From positions 124,001 to 188,000 of the forward strand of contig NZ_PGCP01000036.1 of the NCBI RefSeq assembly GCF_002812985.1: a stretch of DNA of 64,000 bases, in the 5' to 3' direction. The notes under the pieces were generated by a model. It was not told the origin of the DNA. It ran no database searches and saw only the letters and a program-made list of their open reading frames with translations. The translations under genes and the position numbers were made by a program. This document shows positions 55,189-64,000 of this stretch, in pieces; within the stretch, counting starts at the first letter, position 1, and each line of letters starts with the position of its first letter. Origin of the DNA: Aeromonas lusitana. Lineage in GTDB: Bacteria > Pseudomonadota > Gammaproteobacteria > Enterobacterales > Aeromonadaceae.

Positions 55189-55207
55189 AATGAAATGGCG
55201 TTCCTTT
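55189..55207. promoter_or_regulatory. KdgR-like box upstream of dctP
   Basis: AATGAAATGGCGTTCCTTT fits the KdgR consensus AATRAAAYRNYRTTTYATT at 17 of 19 positions. It sits within a larger palindrome (AAATGG-CGTTCC ... GGAACG ... CCATTT, 55193-55230). Confidence 0.6.
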
Positions 55208-55591
55208 TTTTAGGGAACGTGAAACCATTTTTTGTGATGCAGGTTTGCTATGTCAGAAACAGGCCAGCTTCAAATGAATTGCTGATGGTGGGAAAGGGGT
55301 GGCGTGTCATCCCAGCCAGTCAGGTCCAGGCTGGTTTAGGTGTTGCGGCGCGTTGGCAGTGGAAGTGTCTCAAAAGAAAACGCATTTAATTCCGTCCGTC
55401 AGGCTGAGAAGTGGCTCCTGCTGAGCACATGCTGGCATCGTTTTCCGGGCAGACGCGGGGTGAAAGTGCCGCCACTCAGGTGACGTTCGAAGGGCGGCGA
55501 ACGTGAGCGAGGCCACAGTATATTGCTATTAGTGGATGATTTTGCTGGCTAATCCTCGTCATCGCTATGAGGTCAGGTGCATTTCAAATAC
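55208..55591. other. Gene-free region between dctP and kdgR
   Basis: No credible gene in about 380 bp. It holds a second, weaker KdgR-like half site at about 55218-55236, the palindrome ACGTTCG-N8-CGAACGT (55483-55504), and CCAGCC/GGCTGG (about 55312-55334). These may bind the regulators of the two divergent operons. Confidence 0.45.
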
Positions 55592-55610
55592 AATGAAACA
55601 ATCAATCATT
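55592..55610 (+). promoter_or_regulatory. KdgR-like box upstream of kdgR
   Basis: AATGAAACAATCAATCATT matches AATRAAAYRNYRTTTYATT at 16 of 19 positions and ends 17 bp before the start codon, where binding would block the ribosome site region or the promoter. Suggests autoregulation. Confidence 0.55.
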
Positions 55611-55627
55611 TTTTTTGGAAGTAGAGC

Positions 55628-56422
55628 ATGTCGACGATAGATAATTCGCCTGATTCGGTATCATCGGTACTCAAGGTGTTTGGCATCTTGCAGGCACTCG
55701 GGGAGCAAAAAGAGATCGGGGTGACAGAACTGTCCCAGCGGATCATGATGTCCAAGAGCACCGTCTATCGTTTTCTGCAGACCATGAAGACCCTGGGTTA
55801 TGTCACCCAGGAAGGGGAGACGGATAAGTATGCCTTGAGCCTCAAGCTGTTCGAGCTGGGTGCCAAGGCGCTGGAGTATCAGGATCTGGTGCAGATCGCC
55901 GATGAGCAGATGTATCGCCTCGGCAAGCTGACCAAGGAGACCCTGCACCTGGGGATGCTGGATGAAGACAGCATCGTCTATCTGCACAAGATCGACTCCG
56001 AATACAACCTGCGGATGTATTCCCGCATCGGCCGTCGCCGCCCCCTCTACAGCACCGGCCTTGGCAAGATCATCATGGCCTGGCTGCCGGAGACGGAAGT
56101 GCGCGCCATGCTGGCCAATGTGACCTTCGAGCGTTTCACCGAGCATACCCTGGCCGATGTCGATGCCTTGCTGGTGGAGCTGGCTCAGGTGCGTGAGCAG
56201 GGTTATGCCGAGGACAGGGAAGAGATGGAGCATGGCCTGCGCTGCTTCGCCGTGCCCATCTACAGCCGCATGGGGCGCATCATTGCCGGCCTCTCCCTGT
56301 CGCTGCCCCTGGTGCGATATCACGAGGAGAACCGGGCGACCCTGGTGGCCCAGTTGCACGAGGCAGCGGCCAATATCTCCGCCGGCCTGGGTTTCCACGA
56401 CTATCCCTTCCCCCGCAAGTAA
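55628..56422 (+). CDS. kdgR: Pectin degradation repressor KdgR (IclR family)
   Basis: 264 aa. The N-terminal DSVSSVLKVFGILQALGEQK and helix-turn-helix MMSKSTVYRFLQTMKTLGYV are almost the same as E. coli KdgR. The C-terminal IclR effector domain (about 80-255) includes DEDSIVYLHKIDSEYNLRM and the glycine-rich GRIIAGLSLSLPL that binds 2-keto-3-deoxygluconate in characterised KdgR. Divergent from the TRAP operon and convergent to kduI-kduD-ygjV. Confidence 0.96.
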   Translation: MSTIDNSPDSVSSVLKVFGILQALGEQKEIGVTELSQRIMMSKSTVYRFLQTMKTLGYVTQEGETDKYALSLKLFELGAKALEYQDLVQIADEQMYRLGKLTKETLHLGMLDEDSIVYLHKIDSEYNLRMYSRIGRRRPLYSTGLGKIIMAWLPETEVRAMLANVTFERFTEHTLADVDALLVELAQVREQGYAEDREEMEHGLRCFAVPIYSRMGRIIAGLSLSLPLVRYHEENRATLVAQLHEAAANISAGLGFHDYPFPRK

Positions 56423-56446
56423 TATCGGTTTTCCCGACCACGCAGC

Positions 56447-56477
56447 AAAAGAGCAGGCCCTGGCCTGCTCTTTTTTT
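56447..56477 (+). terminator. Terminator of kdgR
   Basis: AAAAGAGCAGGCC / GGCCTGCTCTTTT, 13 bp with a 2-nt loop, then a T-run. Also usable for the convergent kdu operon. Confidence 0.9.
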
Positions 56478-56552
56478 ACATTCCGGCTGTCACGTCTGCA
56501 TTCATCAGCAGTGCTAACGCCTGCACTACTCGCCCGTATCAGGGCCGCGTCA

Positions 56553-57095
56553 TTATGGCTTCTCTTGGCTGGCTTTTGCGGTCTCCTGGGCGGCCTGGGG
56601 TCCGGCCCGGTAGAGGCCGAGTATGGTATGGCCATTGATGACGAAGAAGATGCTCTCCTGCAAGATGCCACCCAGGGATCCGGCCCATATGTTGTGAGTC
56701 AGCCAGCAGATGGTGCTGCTTAGCATGCATAAACGCAGTGCAATGCCCTTGAGTCTGAACAGGGCGAAGGTACTGAGGGTGGTGCCGACCAGGGTCAGGA
56801 TCTGCACCGGGTGCGCGATCTGGGGAATGACCAGGGTCCAGGCCAGGGCGAGGAACAGCAGCATGACGCCTATGCCGCGATAGTAACCTGAGACCCAGTT
56901 GCGCACGGCGCACAGCAGGCAGTTGATGGCGGCGACCGAGGATCCCAGCAGCAGGAAGTGCAGGCCCATCAGGGTGCCATTGAGGGTGAGGTGAAGCCTG
57001 AGCTTGCTGTCCTGGCGCTGCAGGAAGGCGGTGGCGCCAACGAGGCAGGCCAGCAGGCCGATGGATTGGGCAAACCAGAGATTATCGAAGAGCAT
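56553..57095 (-). CDS. ygjV: YgjV-family inner membrane protein
   Basis: 180 aa with five to six membrane helices; MLFDNLWFAQSIGLLACLVG, LRLHLTLNGTLMGLHFLLLG and LTHNIWAGSLGGILQESIFF are characteristic. E. coli ygjV lies beside uxaA/uxaC in the hexuronate region, and here it follows kduD, so a link to uronate or keto-sugar-acid metabolism is a repeated context, though its function is not established. Confidence 0.8.
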   Translation of the reverse strand: MLFDNLWFAQSIGLLACLVGATAFLQRQDSKLRLHLTLNGTLMGLHFLLLGSSVAAINCLLCAVRNWVSGYYRGIGVMLLFLALAWTLVIPQIAHPVQILTLVGTTLSTFALFRLKGIALRLCMLSSTICWLTHNIWAGSLGGILQESIFFVINGHTILGLYRAGPQAAQETAKASQEKP

Positions 57096-57122
57096 ATTGC
57101 CTTCCTGCTAGCAGACAACGAC

Positions 57123-57146
57123 AAAAGGCGCCTATCGGCGCCTTGT
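57123..57146 (-). terminator. Hairpin between kduD and ygjV
   Basis: AAGGCGCC-TATC-GGCGCCTT with a short TTTTGTC tail on the minus strand. Likely a partial terminator that lowers ygjV expression. Confidence 0.65.
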
Positions 57147-57160
57147 CAAACAGGGGTGGA

Positions 57161-57922
57161 TTAACGGGCCAGCCAGCCGCCATCGACGGCGATGGTGTAG
57201 CCATTGATGTAGTCAGACGCCGGGGACGCCAGGAACACCACTGGGCCCATCATGTCATCCGGTACCCCCCAGCGACCGGCCGGGATCCGCTCAAGGATGG
57301 CGGTATTGCGGTCATCATCGGCGCGCAGGGCCGCAGTGTTGTTGGTGGCCATGTAGCCGGGGGCGATGGCGTTGACGTTGATCCCCTTGCTGGCCCACTC
57401 GTTGGCCAGCAGGCGGGTGATGCCCATGACGCCGCTCTTGGAGGCGGTGTAGGAGGGAACCCGGATCCCGCCCTGATAGGAGAGCATGGAGGCGATGTTG
57501 ACGATTTTGCCGCCCTGGCCCTGGGCGATGAACTGTCTGGCCACCGCCTGGGACATGAAGAAGACGCTCTTGATGTTGATGTTCATCACATCGTCCCAGT
57601 CCTTCTCGCTGAAGTTGATGGCGTCTTCCCGGCGGATGATGCCGGCGTTGTTGACCAGCACATCGACGCGGCCGAAGTGGGAGACCGCCTGATCCACCAG
57701 GGCTGGCAGGGTATCCACCTTGCTGACATCTGCCTTGAGGCTCAGGAAGCGGCGGCCGATGGCCTCGACCTTGGCAATGGTGTCGGTGGGCTCGACTATG
57801 TTGATGCCGACGATGTCACAGCCGGCTTCTGCCAGACCCAGCGCCATACCCTGGCCCAGACCCGTGTCACAACCCGTGACGATGGCGACCTTACCCTTCA
57901 GATCGAATGCATTAAGAATCAT
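57161..57922 (-). CDS. kduD: 2-Dehydro-3-deoxy-D-gluconate 5-dehydrogenase (KduD)
   Basis: 253 aa SDR. TGCDTGLGQGMALGLAEAGC is the NAD-binding motif, NNAGIIRRED the NNAG motif, and YTASKSGVMG the catalytic Tyr-x3-Lys. Converts 2,5-diketo-3-deoxygluconate to KDG after KduI in the pectin pathway. Begins 82 bp after kduI on the same strand; translation of both from one message is likely. Confidence 0.94.
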   Translation of the reverse strand: MILNAFDLKGKVAIVTGCDTGLGQGMALGLAEAGCDIVGINIVEPTDTIAKVEAIGRRFLSLKADVSKVDTLPALVDQAVSHFGRVDVLVNNAGIIRREDAINFSEKDWDDVMNINIKSVFFMSQAVARQFIAQGQGGKIVNIASMLSYQGGIRVPSYTASKSGVMGITRLLANEWASKGINVNAIAPGYMATNNTAALRADDDRNTAILERIPAGRWGVPDDMMGPVVFLASPASDYINGYTIAVDGGWLAR

Positions 57923-58004
57923 GTTGTTACCTCTAAACCACGGGAAGGTGTGGCATTAAGTGTCTCGCAGGAGCCGCCCTGACGGCTCGCGATGGGGAAG
58001 TCGA

Positions 58005-58841
58005 TCAGCGCAGGTCTTTGACCGCCACATGGTCCATGTCGCCGAACACCTGGTTCTCGCCCACCATGCCCCAGATGAAGGTGTAGGCCTGGGTGCCGAC
58101 GCCGGAGTGAATGGACCAGCTCGGGGAGATGACGGCCTGCTCGTTGTGCACCAGCAGATGACGGGTCTCGTCCGGCTTGCCCATCATGTGGAACACGGCA
58201 GCGTCGTCTTTCATGTTGAAGTAGAAATAGACCTCCATGCGGCGCTCGTGGGTGTGGCAGGGCATGGTGTTCCACAGGCTGCCCTCTTCCAGCTGGGTCA
58301 GACCCATCACCAGTTGGCAGGTCGGCAGCACGTCCGGCACCAGGTACTTGTAGATGGTGCGACGGTTGCTGGTGGCCACATCCCCCAGGGTGGAGGGAGA
58401 CGCCTCGGCCCGGGTGACCTTGCGCGTCGGGTAGCAGAGATGGGCCGGGGCGCTGTTGTAGTAGAACTTGGCGGGCTGTGAGGCATCGACGCTGGCAAAG
58501 CTCAAGACTCGGGCACCCTGACCTACGTAGAGCGCCTCGGCATTTCCCACTTCATGGGTGGTGCCGTCCACGACCACCAGGCCGGGGCCGCCGATGTTGA
58601 TGAGACCGAGCTCACGGCGCTCGAGGAAGTAGGAGACGCCAAAGGCCTTGCCCAGCTCATCGGAGAAGGTCAGCGGGCTGGTCACCGGCATGATGCCGCC
58701 GAACACGATGCGGTCGATGTGGCTGTAGGTCATGGTCAGCTGGTTCGGGGTGAAGACCTCTTCTACCAGGAACTCGCGGCGCAGGCCCTGGGTGTCCAGT
58801 TGCTTGGCATGGTCGCTGTGAATGCTTTGACGAGTTTGCAT
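58005..58841 (-). CDS. kduI: 5-Dehydro-4-deoxy-D-glucuronate isomerase (KduI)
   Basis: 278 aa, identical in length to E. coli KduI. The start at 58841 ([20 protein letters not shown]) is behind AGGTT; the open frame's 26 earlier residues include sequence unlike the family. The cupin zinc site is visible in [16 protein letters not shown] (two His and Glu) and [18 protein letters not shown] (later His). Isomerises 5-keto-4-deoxyuronate to 2,5-diketo-3-deoxygluconate. Confidence 0.95.
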   Translation of the reverse strand: MQTRQSIHSDHAKQLDTQGLRREFLVEEVFTPNQLTMTYSHIDRIVFGGIMPVTSPLTFSDELGKAFGVSYFLERRELGLINIGGPGLVVVDGTTHEVGNAEALYVGQGARVLSFASVDASQPAKFYYNSAPAHLCYPTRKVTRAEASPSTLGDVATSNRRTIYKYLVPDVLPTCQLVMGLTQLEEGSLWNTMPCHTHERRMEVYFYFNMKDDAAVFHMMGKPDETRHLLVHNEQAVISPSWSIHSGVGTQAYTFIWGMVGENQVFGDMDHVAVKDLR

Positions 58842-58942
58842 AGTGAACCTCAATTCCGGGCCGCAGGCGGCATCAATGACGATGTGTCGTAACGCTTGTC
58901 GTTGAGGGCAAGATAACAAAATGAAAAACTGCGATCAAATTA

Positions 58943-58962
58943 AAATGAAACTTCGTTTTGAG
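58943..58962 (-). promoter_or_regulatory. KdgR-like box upstream of kduI
   Basis: AAATGAAACTTCGTTTTGAG contains AATGAAACTTCGTTTTGAG, which fits AATRAAAYRNYRTTTYATT at about 15 of 19 positions. It lies 102-121 bp upstream of the kduI start, in a promoter-proximal position. Confidence 0.55.
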
Positions 58963-59435
58963 TTTTGTGATTCAACTTGCGCTTTTTCAATGGGAAAGCG
59001 GCACCCTGATGATGCAAGGGGCGGGCGACGCATCTATGGTCCCTGGTAAAGGCTGGATGGAAAGGGGCCAGTCGAGCCGCTTATCCACCCTGTCGGGGGC
59101 TATCCTGAGTGAGCTTGGGGCGGCCAACTGTGAGTCAATAAAGAGGCAGGCGGCACCCTGGCTATAAACCTATAGAAGGTGCCGCGAATGTCGGCGTTGG
59201 CAGGTGCGGTCTATGACAATGGGCGAGGAGGGGCCGAGAAAGAGGTGCCTAAGATGATGCAGACGGGCTGCGTTGCCGCGAATTGGCGCCAGGGGGGTGG
59301 CCTAAGCCGTTTATTAACCGCCAAAGACGTGCCAGAATGCGCGGCGCTTGCCACCGGCTTGCTGCCTGCCAAGGCGGCCTCTGGCTTGGCCGGCTCGTCT
59401 TATCACTGCTTCGATTTCAAGGCCTGGATTTTTGC
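58963..59435. other. Gene-free region upstream of pabA with a strong hairpin
   Basis: About 470 bp without a credible gene. At 59150-59185 GCGGCACC pairs with GGTGCCGC around an inner CTATA/TATAG stem. The decamer GCGGCACCCT also occurs once more near 58997. No T-run follows. Confidence 0.45.
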
Positions 59436-60017
59436 ATGCTGCTACTCATAGACAACTACGACTCCTTTACCTGGAACCTGGTGCAATACTTTGGTGCCCT
59501 GGGGCAGGAGGTGGTGGTGAAGCGCAACGATGAGCTGAGCCTGGACGAGATAGCCGGGCTGGCCCCCCGGTATCTGGTGATCTCCCCCGGTCCCTGCACG
59601 CCAAACGAGGCGGGCATCTCCCTGGCCGCCATCAGCCGCTTCGCCGGCCAGATCCCCATCCTGGGCGTCTGCCTCGGCCATCAATCCCTCGCCCAGGCCT
59701 TCGGCGCCCATGTGGTGCGCGCGCGCCGGGTGATGCACGGCAAGACCTCCCTCATCCGTCACAAGGGGCTGGGGGTATTCAAGGGGCTGAATGATCCGCT
59801 GCGGGTTACCCGTTACCATTCACTGGTGGTGGAGCGCGAGACCTTGCCCGACTGTTTCGAGGTGACCGCCTGGAGCGAGCACGCCGATGGCAGCGTCGAC
59901 GAGATCATGGGCCTGCGACATAAAACACTGGCGCTGGAGGGAGTGCAGTTCCACCCGGAGAGCATCCTCAGCGAGCAGGGCCACCAGTTATTGGCCAATT
60001 TTTTGGCCTCTTCCTGA
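59436..60017 (+). CDS. pabA: Aminodeoxychorismate/anthranilate synthase glutamine amidotransferase subunit
   Basis: 193 aa. Class I glutamine amidotransferase: [17 protein letters not shown] start, nucleophile Cys in [16 protein letters not shown], and His/Glu in [13 protein letters not shown]. Placement just upstream of the arginine succinyltransferase genes is the arrangement of pabA in Vibrio and Shewanella; trpG is the alternative name for a closely similar protein, but no trp genes are present. Confidence 0.9.
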   Translation: MLLLIDNYDSFTWNLVQYFGALGQEVVVKRNDELSLDEIAGLAPRYLVISPGPCTPNEAGISLAAISRFAGQIPILGVCLGHQSLAQAFGAHVVRARRVMHGKTSLIRHKGLGVFKGLNDPLRVTRYHSLVVERETLPDCFEVTAWSEHADGSVDEIMGLRHKTLALEGVQFHPESILSEQGHQLLANFLASS

Positions 60018-60216
60018 AAAAATCGTGACGCTAGTCCCAGAATCGCGATGGGGCAAAAAAAAATTTTCCTGACACTTTATTCACCTCCCCGCCTGCCCAA
60101 ATTATCTCTTGCCAACCCCCCCTGAGCCGTTATGCAATGCGGTTGCCTAAAATCTCACGGGCAATCGAATATTGTTCCTCATAGGCCGGGATGTTGCAGA
60201 CTTTTTACTTTTTTTC

Positions 60217-60225
60217 TGTGATAAT
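60217..60225 (+). promoter_or_regulatory. Extended -10 promoter of the argD-ast operon
   Basis: TGTGATAAT is an extended -10 (TGn plus GATAAT); no good -35 lies 17 bp upstream. It gives a leader of about 60 nt before argD. A weak ARG-box-like palindrome around 60164-60184 was considered but is a poor match. Confidence 0.4.
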
Positions 60226-60283
60226 TCCGCCACGTTTACACGGATTTAACTTTTGGGTGGTGGATTATTCTGCTGCCAGTTAG

Positions 60284-61513
<1,230 letters not shown>

Positions 61514-61536
61514 TCCAGATTGCCTGAGCCTAGTTG

Positions 61537-61575
61537 AGGTGGGGAGTCCTCCCGGCAGGAGCCGGGACCCCACCT
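61537..61575 (+). repeat. Strong hairpin between argD and astA
   Basis: AGGTGGGG / CCCCACCT (61537-61544/61568-61575) with an inner CCCGGC / GCCGGG stem (61551-61556/61561-61566). No T-run. It may stabilise the argD message or set the ratio of argD to astA. Confidence 0.6.
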
Positions 61576-61602
61576 GTCGTCAATGAAAGGGAGTTGTCAT
61601 TT

Positions 61603-62622
61603 ATGTTGGTTATCCGTCCTATCGAGCAGCGCGACTTCGCCGGCCTCAAAACCTGTGCCATCGAATCCGGCACCGGCATGACTTCATTGCCGGTGAACGA
61701 CGAGCTGCTGCAACGCAAGATCGATGCCTCAACCCAGACCTTCCTGGACAAGCCTGCCGGCAAGGGAGACTGCCTCTACTTCTTCGTGGCCGAGGATCTG
61801 GAGACCGGCGAGATGGTCGGCACCTGCGCCATCGATGCGGCCGTCGGCCTGTCCCAGCCGTTTTACAACTACCACATCGGCAAGGTGGTGCACTCCTCCC
61901 CCAAGCTCGGCATCTACAACGTGGTCGAGACGCTGACTCTGTCGAACGACTACACAGGCAATTCCGAGCTGTGCACCCTGTTCTTGCGTGAATGCGCCCG
62001 CGAGGGGCTCAATGGCCGGCTGCTCTCCAAGCACCGTTTCCTGTTCATGGCCGAGCATCCCGAGCTGTTCGATGAGACCGTATTCGCCGAGATGCGTGGC
62101 GTCTCCGATGGCGACGGTCACAGCCCGTTCTATGAGTGGCTGCAAAAGCATTTCTTCTCGATGGACTTTCCCACCGTCGACTATCTCACCGGCATCGGCA
62201 AGAAGCGCTTCATCGCCGAGCTGATGCCCAAGTACCCCATCTACGTCAACCTGCTGAGCAACGAGGCGCGCGCCGTCATTGGCCAGACCCACGAGAAGAC
62301 CCGCCCGGCCATCAAGATGCTGCAGGACGAGGGGTTCGTGAACCGCGGCTACGTCGACATCTTCGATGCGGGCCCCACCGTCGAGTGCGACGTGAAGCAC
62401 ATCCGCAGCGTGCGCCGCAGCCAGAAGCTGCGGGTGCTGGTGGGTGAGCCCATCGGCGGTCGTACCTATCTGCTGTGCAATACCCGCTTCGATCAGTACC
62501 GCGCCTGCTACGGCAACATCCGGGTCGATCTGGACAAGCACGAAGCCATCATACCCCCCAAGATGGCGACCGCCCTCAAGGTGGCGAATGGCGACATGGT
62601 GCGGGTCGTCGACCTGGAGTAA
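61603..62622 (+). CDS. astA: Arginine N-succinyltransferase
   Basis: 339 aa. Starts MLVIRPIEQRDFAGLKTCAI at 61603 behind GGGAG. GNAT-like fold with SGTGMTSLPVNDELLQRK and the YNYHIGKVVHSSPKLG and EMRGVSDGDGHSPFYEWLQK stretches typical of AstA. First step of the arginine succinyltransferase pathway: succinyl-CoA plus arginine. The longer frame reads through the hairpin and is rejected. Confidence 0.95.
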   Translation: MLVIRPIEQRDFAGLKTCAIESGTGMTSLPVNDELLQRKIDASTQTFLDKPAGKGDCLYFFVAEDLETGEMVGTCAIDAAVGLSQPFYNYHIGKVVHSSPKLGIYNVVETLTLSNDYTGNSELCTLFLRECAREGLNGRLLSKHRFLFMAEHPELFDETVFAEMRGVSDGDGHSPFYEWLQKHFFSMDFPTVDYLTGIGKKRFIAELMPKYPIYVNLLSNEARAVIGQTHEKTRPAIKMLQDEGFVNRGYVDIFDAGPTVECDVKHIRSVRRSQKLRVLVGEPIGGRTYLLCNTRFDQYRACYGNIRVDLDKHEAIIPPKMATALKVANGDMVRVVDLE

Positions 62623-62652
62623 TTGGCTCGCTTGATACCACAGCATCTGAAG

Positions 62653-62672
62653 CAGGCAGCCACGGCTGCCTG
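62653..62672 (+). repeat. Hairpin between astA and astD
   Basis: CAGGCAGC-CACG-GCTGCCTG, an 8-bp stem 24 bp before the astD start, without a T-run. Likely an mRNA stability or processing element. Confidence 0.5.
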
Positions 62673-62696
62673 TGAACCACAGGGAGTGAATGGATT

Positions 62697-64000
62697 ATGT
62701 CTTTAGTGCAACTTATCGATGGTCAGTGGCTTGCCGGTGAAGGCAAGGTATTCGCGTCAAAAGACCCGGCCAAGAATGAAGTGATCTGGCAAGGGGGGGC
62801 GGCAAGCGCCGCCCAGGTGGAGGCCGCCGTCAAGGCCGCCCGCAACGCCTTCTACCATTGGTCCGATCTGGCCCTGGATGATCGTCTCGCCGTGGTGCGT
62901 CGCTACGCCGACCTGCTCGGCGAGCACAAGGAAGCCCTGGCGCTGACCATAGCCCGGGAGACCGGCAAGCCGCTGTGGGAGACCCGCACCGAGGTCGCCG
63001 CCATGCAGGGCAAGATTGCCATCTCCATCCGCGCCCATGACGAGCGTACCGGTACAGTCGAGAACCCCATGCCGGGCGCCAAGGCATTTGTGCGCCACAA
63101 GCCCCACGGCGTGGTCGCCGTGTTCGGCCCTTACAACTTCCCGGGCCATCTGCCCAATGGTCACATAGTACCGGCGCTGATCGCCGGCAATACGGTGGTG
63201 TTCAAGCCCTCCGAGCTGACCCCCATGGTGGCCGAAGCCATGCTCAAGATCTGGATTGACGCCGGCTTGCCCAAGGGGGTGCTGAACCTGGTGCAAGGCG
63301 AGGTCGAGACCGGCAAGGCGCTGGCCGGCAACCCGGACATCGATGGTCTCTTCTTCACCGGCTCGTCGCGCACCGGTCACTTCCTGCACCAGCAGTTCGC
63401 CGGTCAGCCGGGCAAGATCCTGGCCCTGGAAATGGGCGGCAACAACCCGCTGATCGTCAAGGACGTGAGCGACATCGACGGCGCCGTCCATGCCATCGTC
63501 CAGTCCGCCTTTATCACCTCGGGTCAGCGCTGCACCTGCTCGCGCCGCCTGTTCGTGGAGCGCGGCGCCAAGGGGGATGCCCTGGTCAAGCGCCTGGTGG
63601 AAGTGGTCGGCCAGATCAAGGTCGGTCTGTACGATGCCGCCGAGCAACCCTTCATGGGCGCCATGATAAGCGAACGAGCTGCTCTCGGCATGGTGGAGGC
63701 GCAGGCCAACCTGCAGCGCCTCGGTGGCGAGAGCCTGCTGGTGCTCAAGCATCTTGAAGCGGGCACCGGCTTCGTCTCCCCGGGCATTATCGATGTGACC
63801 GCCGTGAGCACCCTGCCGGACGAGGAGTATTTCGGCCCGCTGCTGCAACTCATTCGCTACGACGATTTCGATGCCGCCATCGATCAGGGCAACGCCACCA
63901 GCTTCGGCCTGTCGGCCGGCCTGCTCGGTGACAACGAGGCGGACTGGCAGCACTTCTTCAAGCGCATCCGTGCCGGCATCGTCAACTGGAACAAGCCCAT
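62697..64000 (+). CDS. astD: Succinylglutamate semialdehyde dehydrogenase (3' end outside window)
   Basis: At least 434 codons, open to the right edge; the family is about 490 aa, so some 55 residues are missing. ALDH fold: [45 protein letters not shown] (NAD site), [13 protein letters not shown] (general base Glu) and [12 protein letters not shown] (nucleophile Cys). Oxidises succinylglutamate semialdehyde in arginine catabolism. ATG at 62697 with AGGGAG upstream. Confidence 0.95.
   Translation, partial: MSLVQLIDGQWLAGEGKVFASKDPAKNEVIWQGGAASAAQVEAAVKAARNAFYHWSDLALDDRLAVVRRYADLLGEHKEALALTIARETGKPLWETRTEVAAMQGKIAISIRAHDERTGTVENPMPGAKAFVRHKPHGVVAVFGPYNFPGHLPNGHIVPALIAGNTVVFKPSELTPMVAEAMLKIWIDAGLPKGVLNLVQGEVETGKALAGNPDIDGLFFTGSSRTGHFLHQQFAGQPGKILALEMGGNNPLIVKDVSDIDGAVHAIVQSAFITSGQRCTCSRRLFVERGAKGDALVKRLVEVVGQIKVGLYDAAEQPFMGAMISERAALGMVEAQANLQRLGGESLLVLKHLEAGTGFVSPGIIDVTAVSTLPDEEYFGPLLQLIRYDDFDAAIDQGNATSFGLSAGLLGDNEADWQHFFKRIRAGIVNWNKP

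Noticed and set aside
60160-60190. ARG box upstream of argD
   Set aside because: TCGAATATTGTTC shares only half of the TNTGAATWWWWATTCANW pattern; not enough to call.

Overview
The window is a stretch of Gammaproteobacterial chromosome of high GC content. It is almost certainly Aeromonas: the proteins resemble both Enterobacterales and Vibrio/Shewanella families, EF-P carries Arg32 with an EarP partner, fumarate reductase has the four-subunit FrdABCD form, and the order ponA/mrcA < > pilMNOPQ-aroK-aroB-damX-dam-rpe-gph-trpS is typical of the group. The assignment rests on recognised gene families and order only. I saw no rRNA, tRNA, CRISPR array, intact insertion sequence or prophage.

Left part (1-24,700): a partial yjdF-like gene; efp with its arginine rhamnosyltransferase gene earP; guaC behind a structured leader; a secreted retropepsin-like protein; a QseBC/PmrAB-like two-component pair; an SDR oxidoreductase; a methyltransferase; ycaQ; an M20 peptidase-yjiG-yjiH operon; frdABCD; a Cache-domain chemoreceptor; a glycerophosphodiesterase; a giant mechanosensitive channel (MscK/MscM type) with a divergent copy of its own 3' end beside it; a MATE transporter; and an M23 peptidase. 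Both the yjiHG-peptidase and frdABCD operons have an FNR-type box 31 bp upstream of a -10 element, so both look anaerobically induced.

Middle (24,700-37,000): a five-gene chaperone-usher pilus operon (pilin, chaperone, usher, second chaperone, two-domain adhesin), a membrane protein of unknown role, a LysR regulator divergent from a degenerate-site MBL-fold protein and a DsbA-family thioredoxin, a second chemoreceptor, and oxyR.

Right part (37,000-64,000): mrcA divergent from the type IV pilus alignment operon pilMNOPQ; shikimate genes aroK/aroB; damX, dam, rpe, gph and trpS. A pectin/hexuronate module follows: a TRAP transporter (dctP-dctQ-dctM), the regulator kdgR, and kduI-kduD-ygjV. KdgR-box-like sequences lie upstream of dctP, kdgR and kduI, which suggests one regulon that imports and isomerises deoxy-uronates. 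The window ends with pabA and the arginine succinyltransferase genes argD/astC-astA-astD, the last truncated by the window edge.

Non-coding structure of most interest: a 163-bp nested palindrome between the methyltransferase and ycaQ that looks like a miniature inverted-repeat element, the mscK tail remnant, and the guaC leader with an intrinsic terminator ahead of the start codon.
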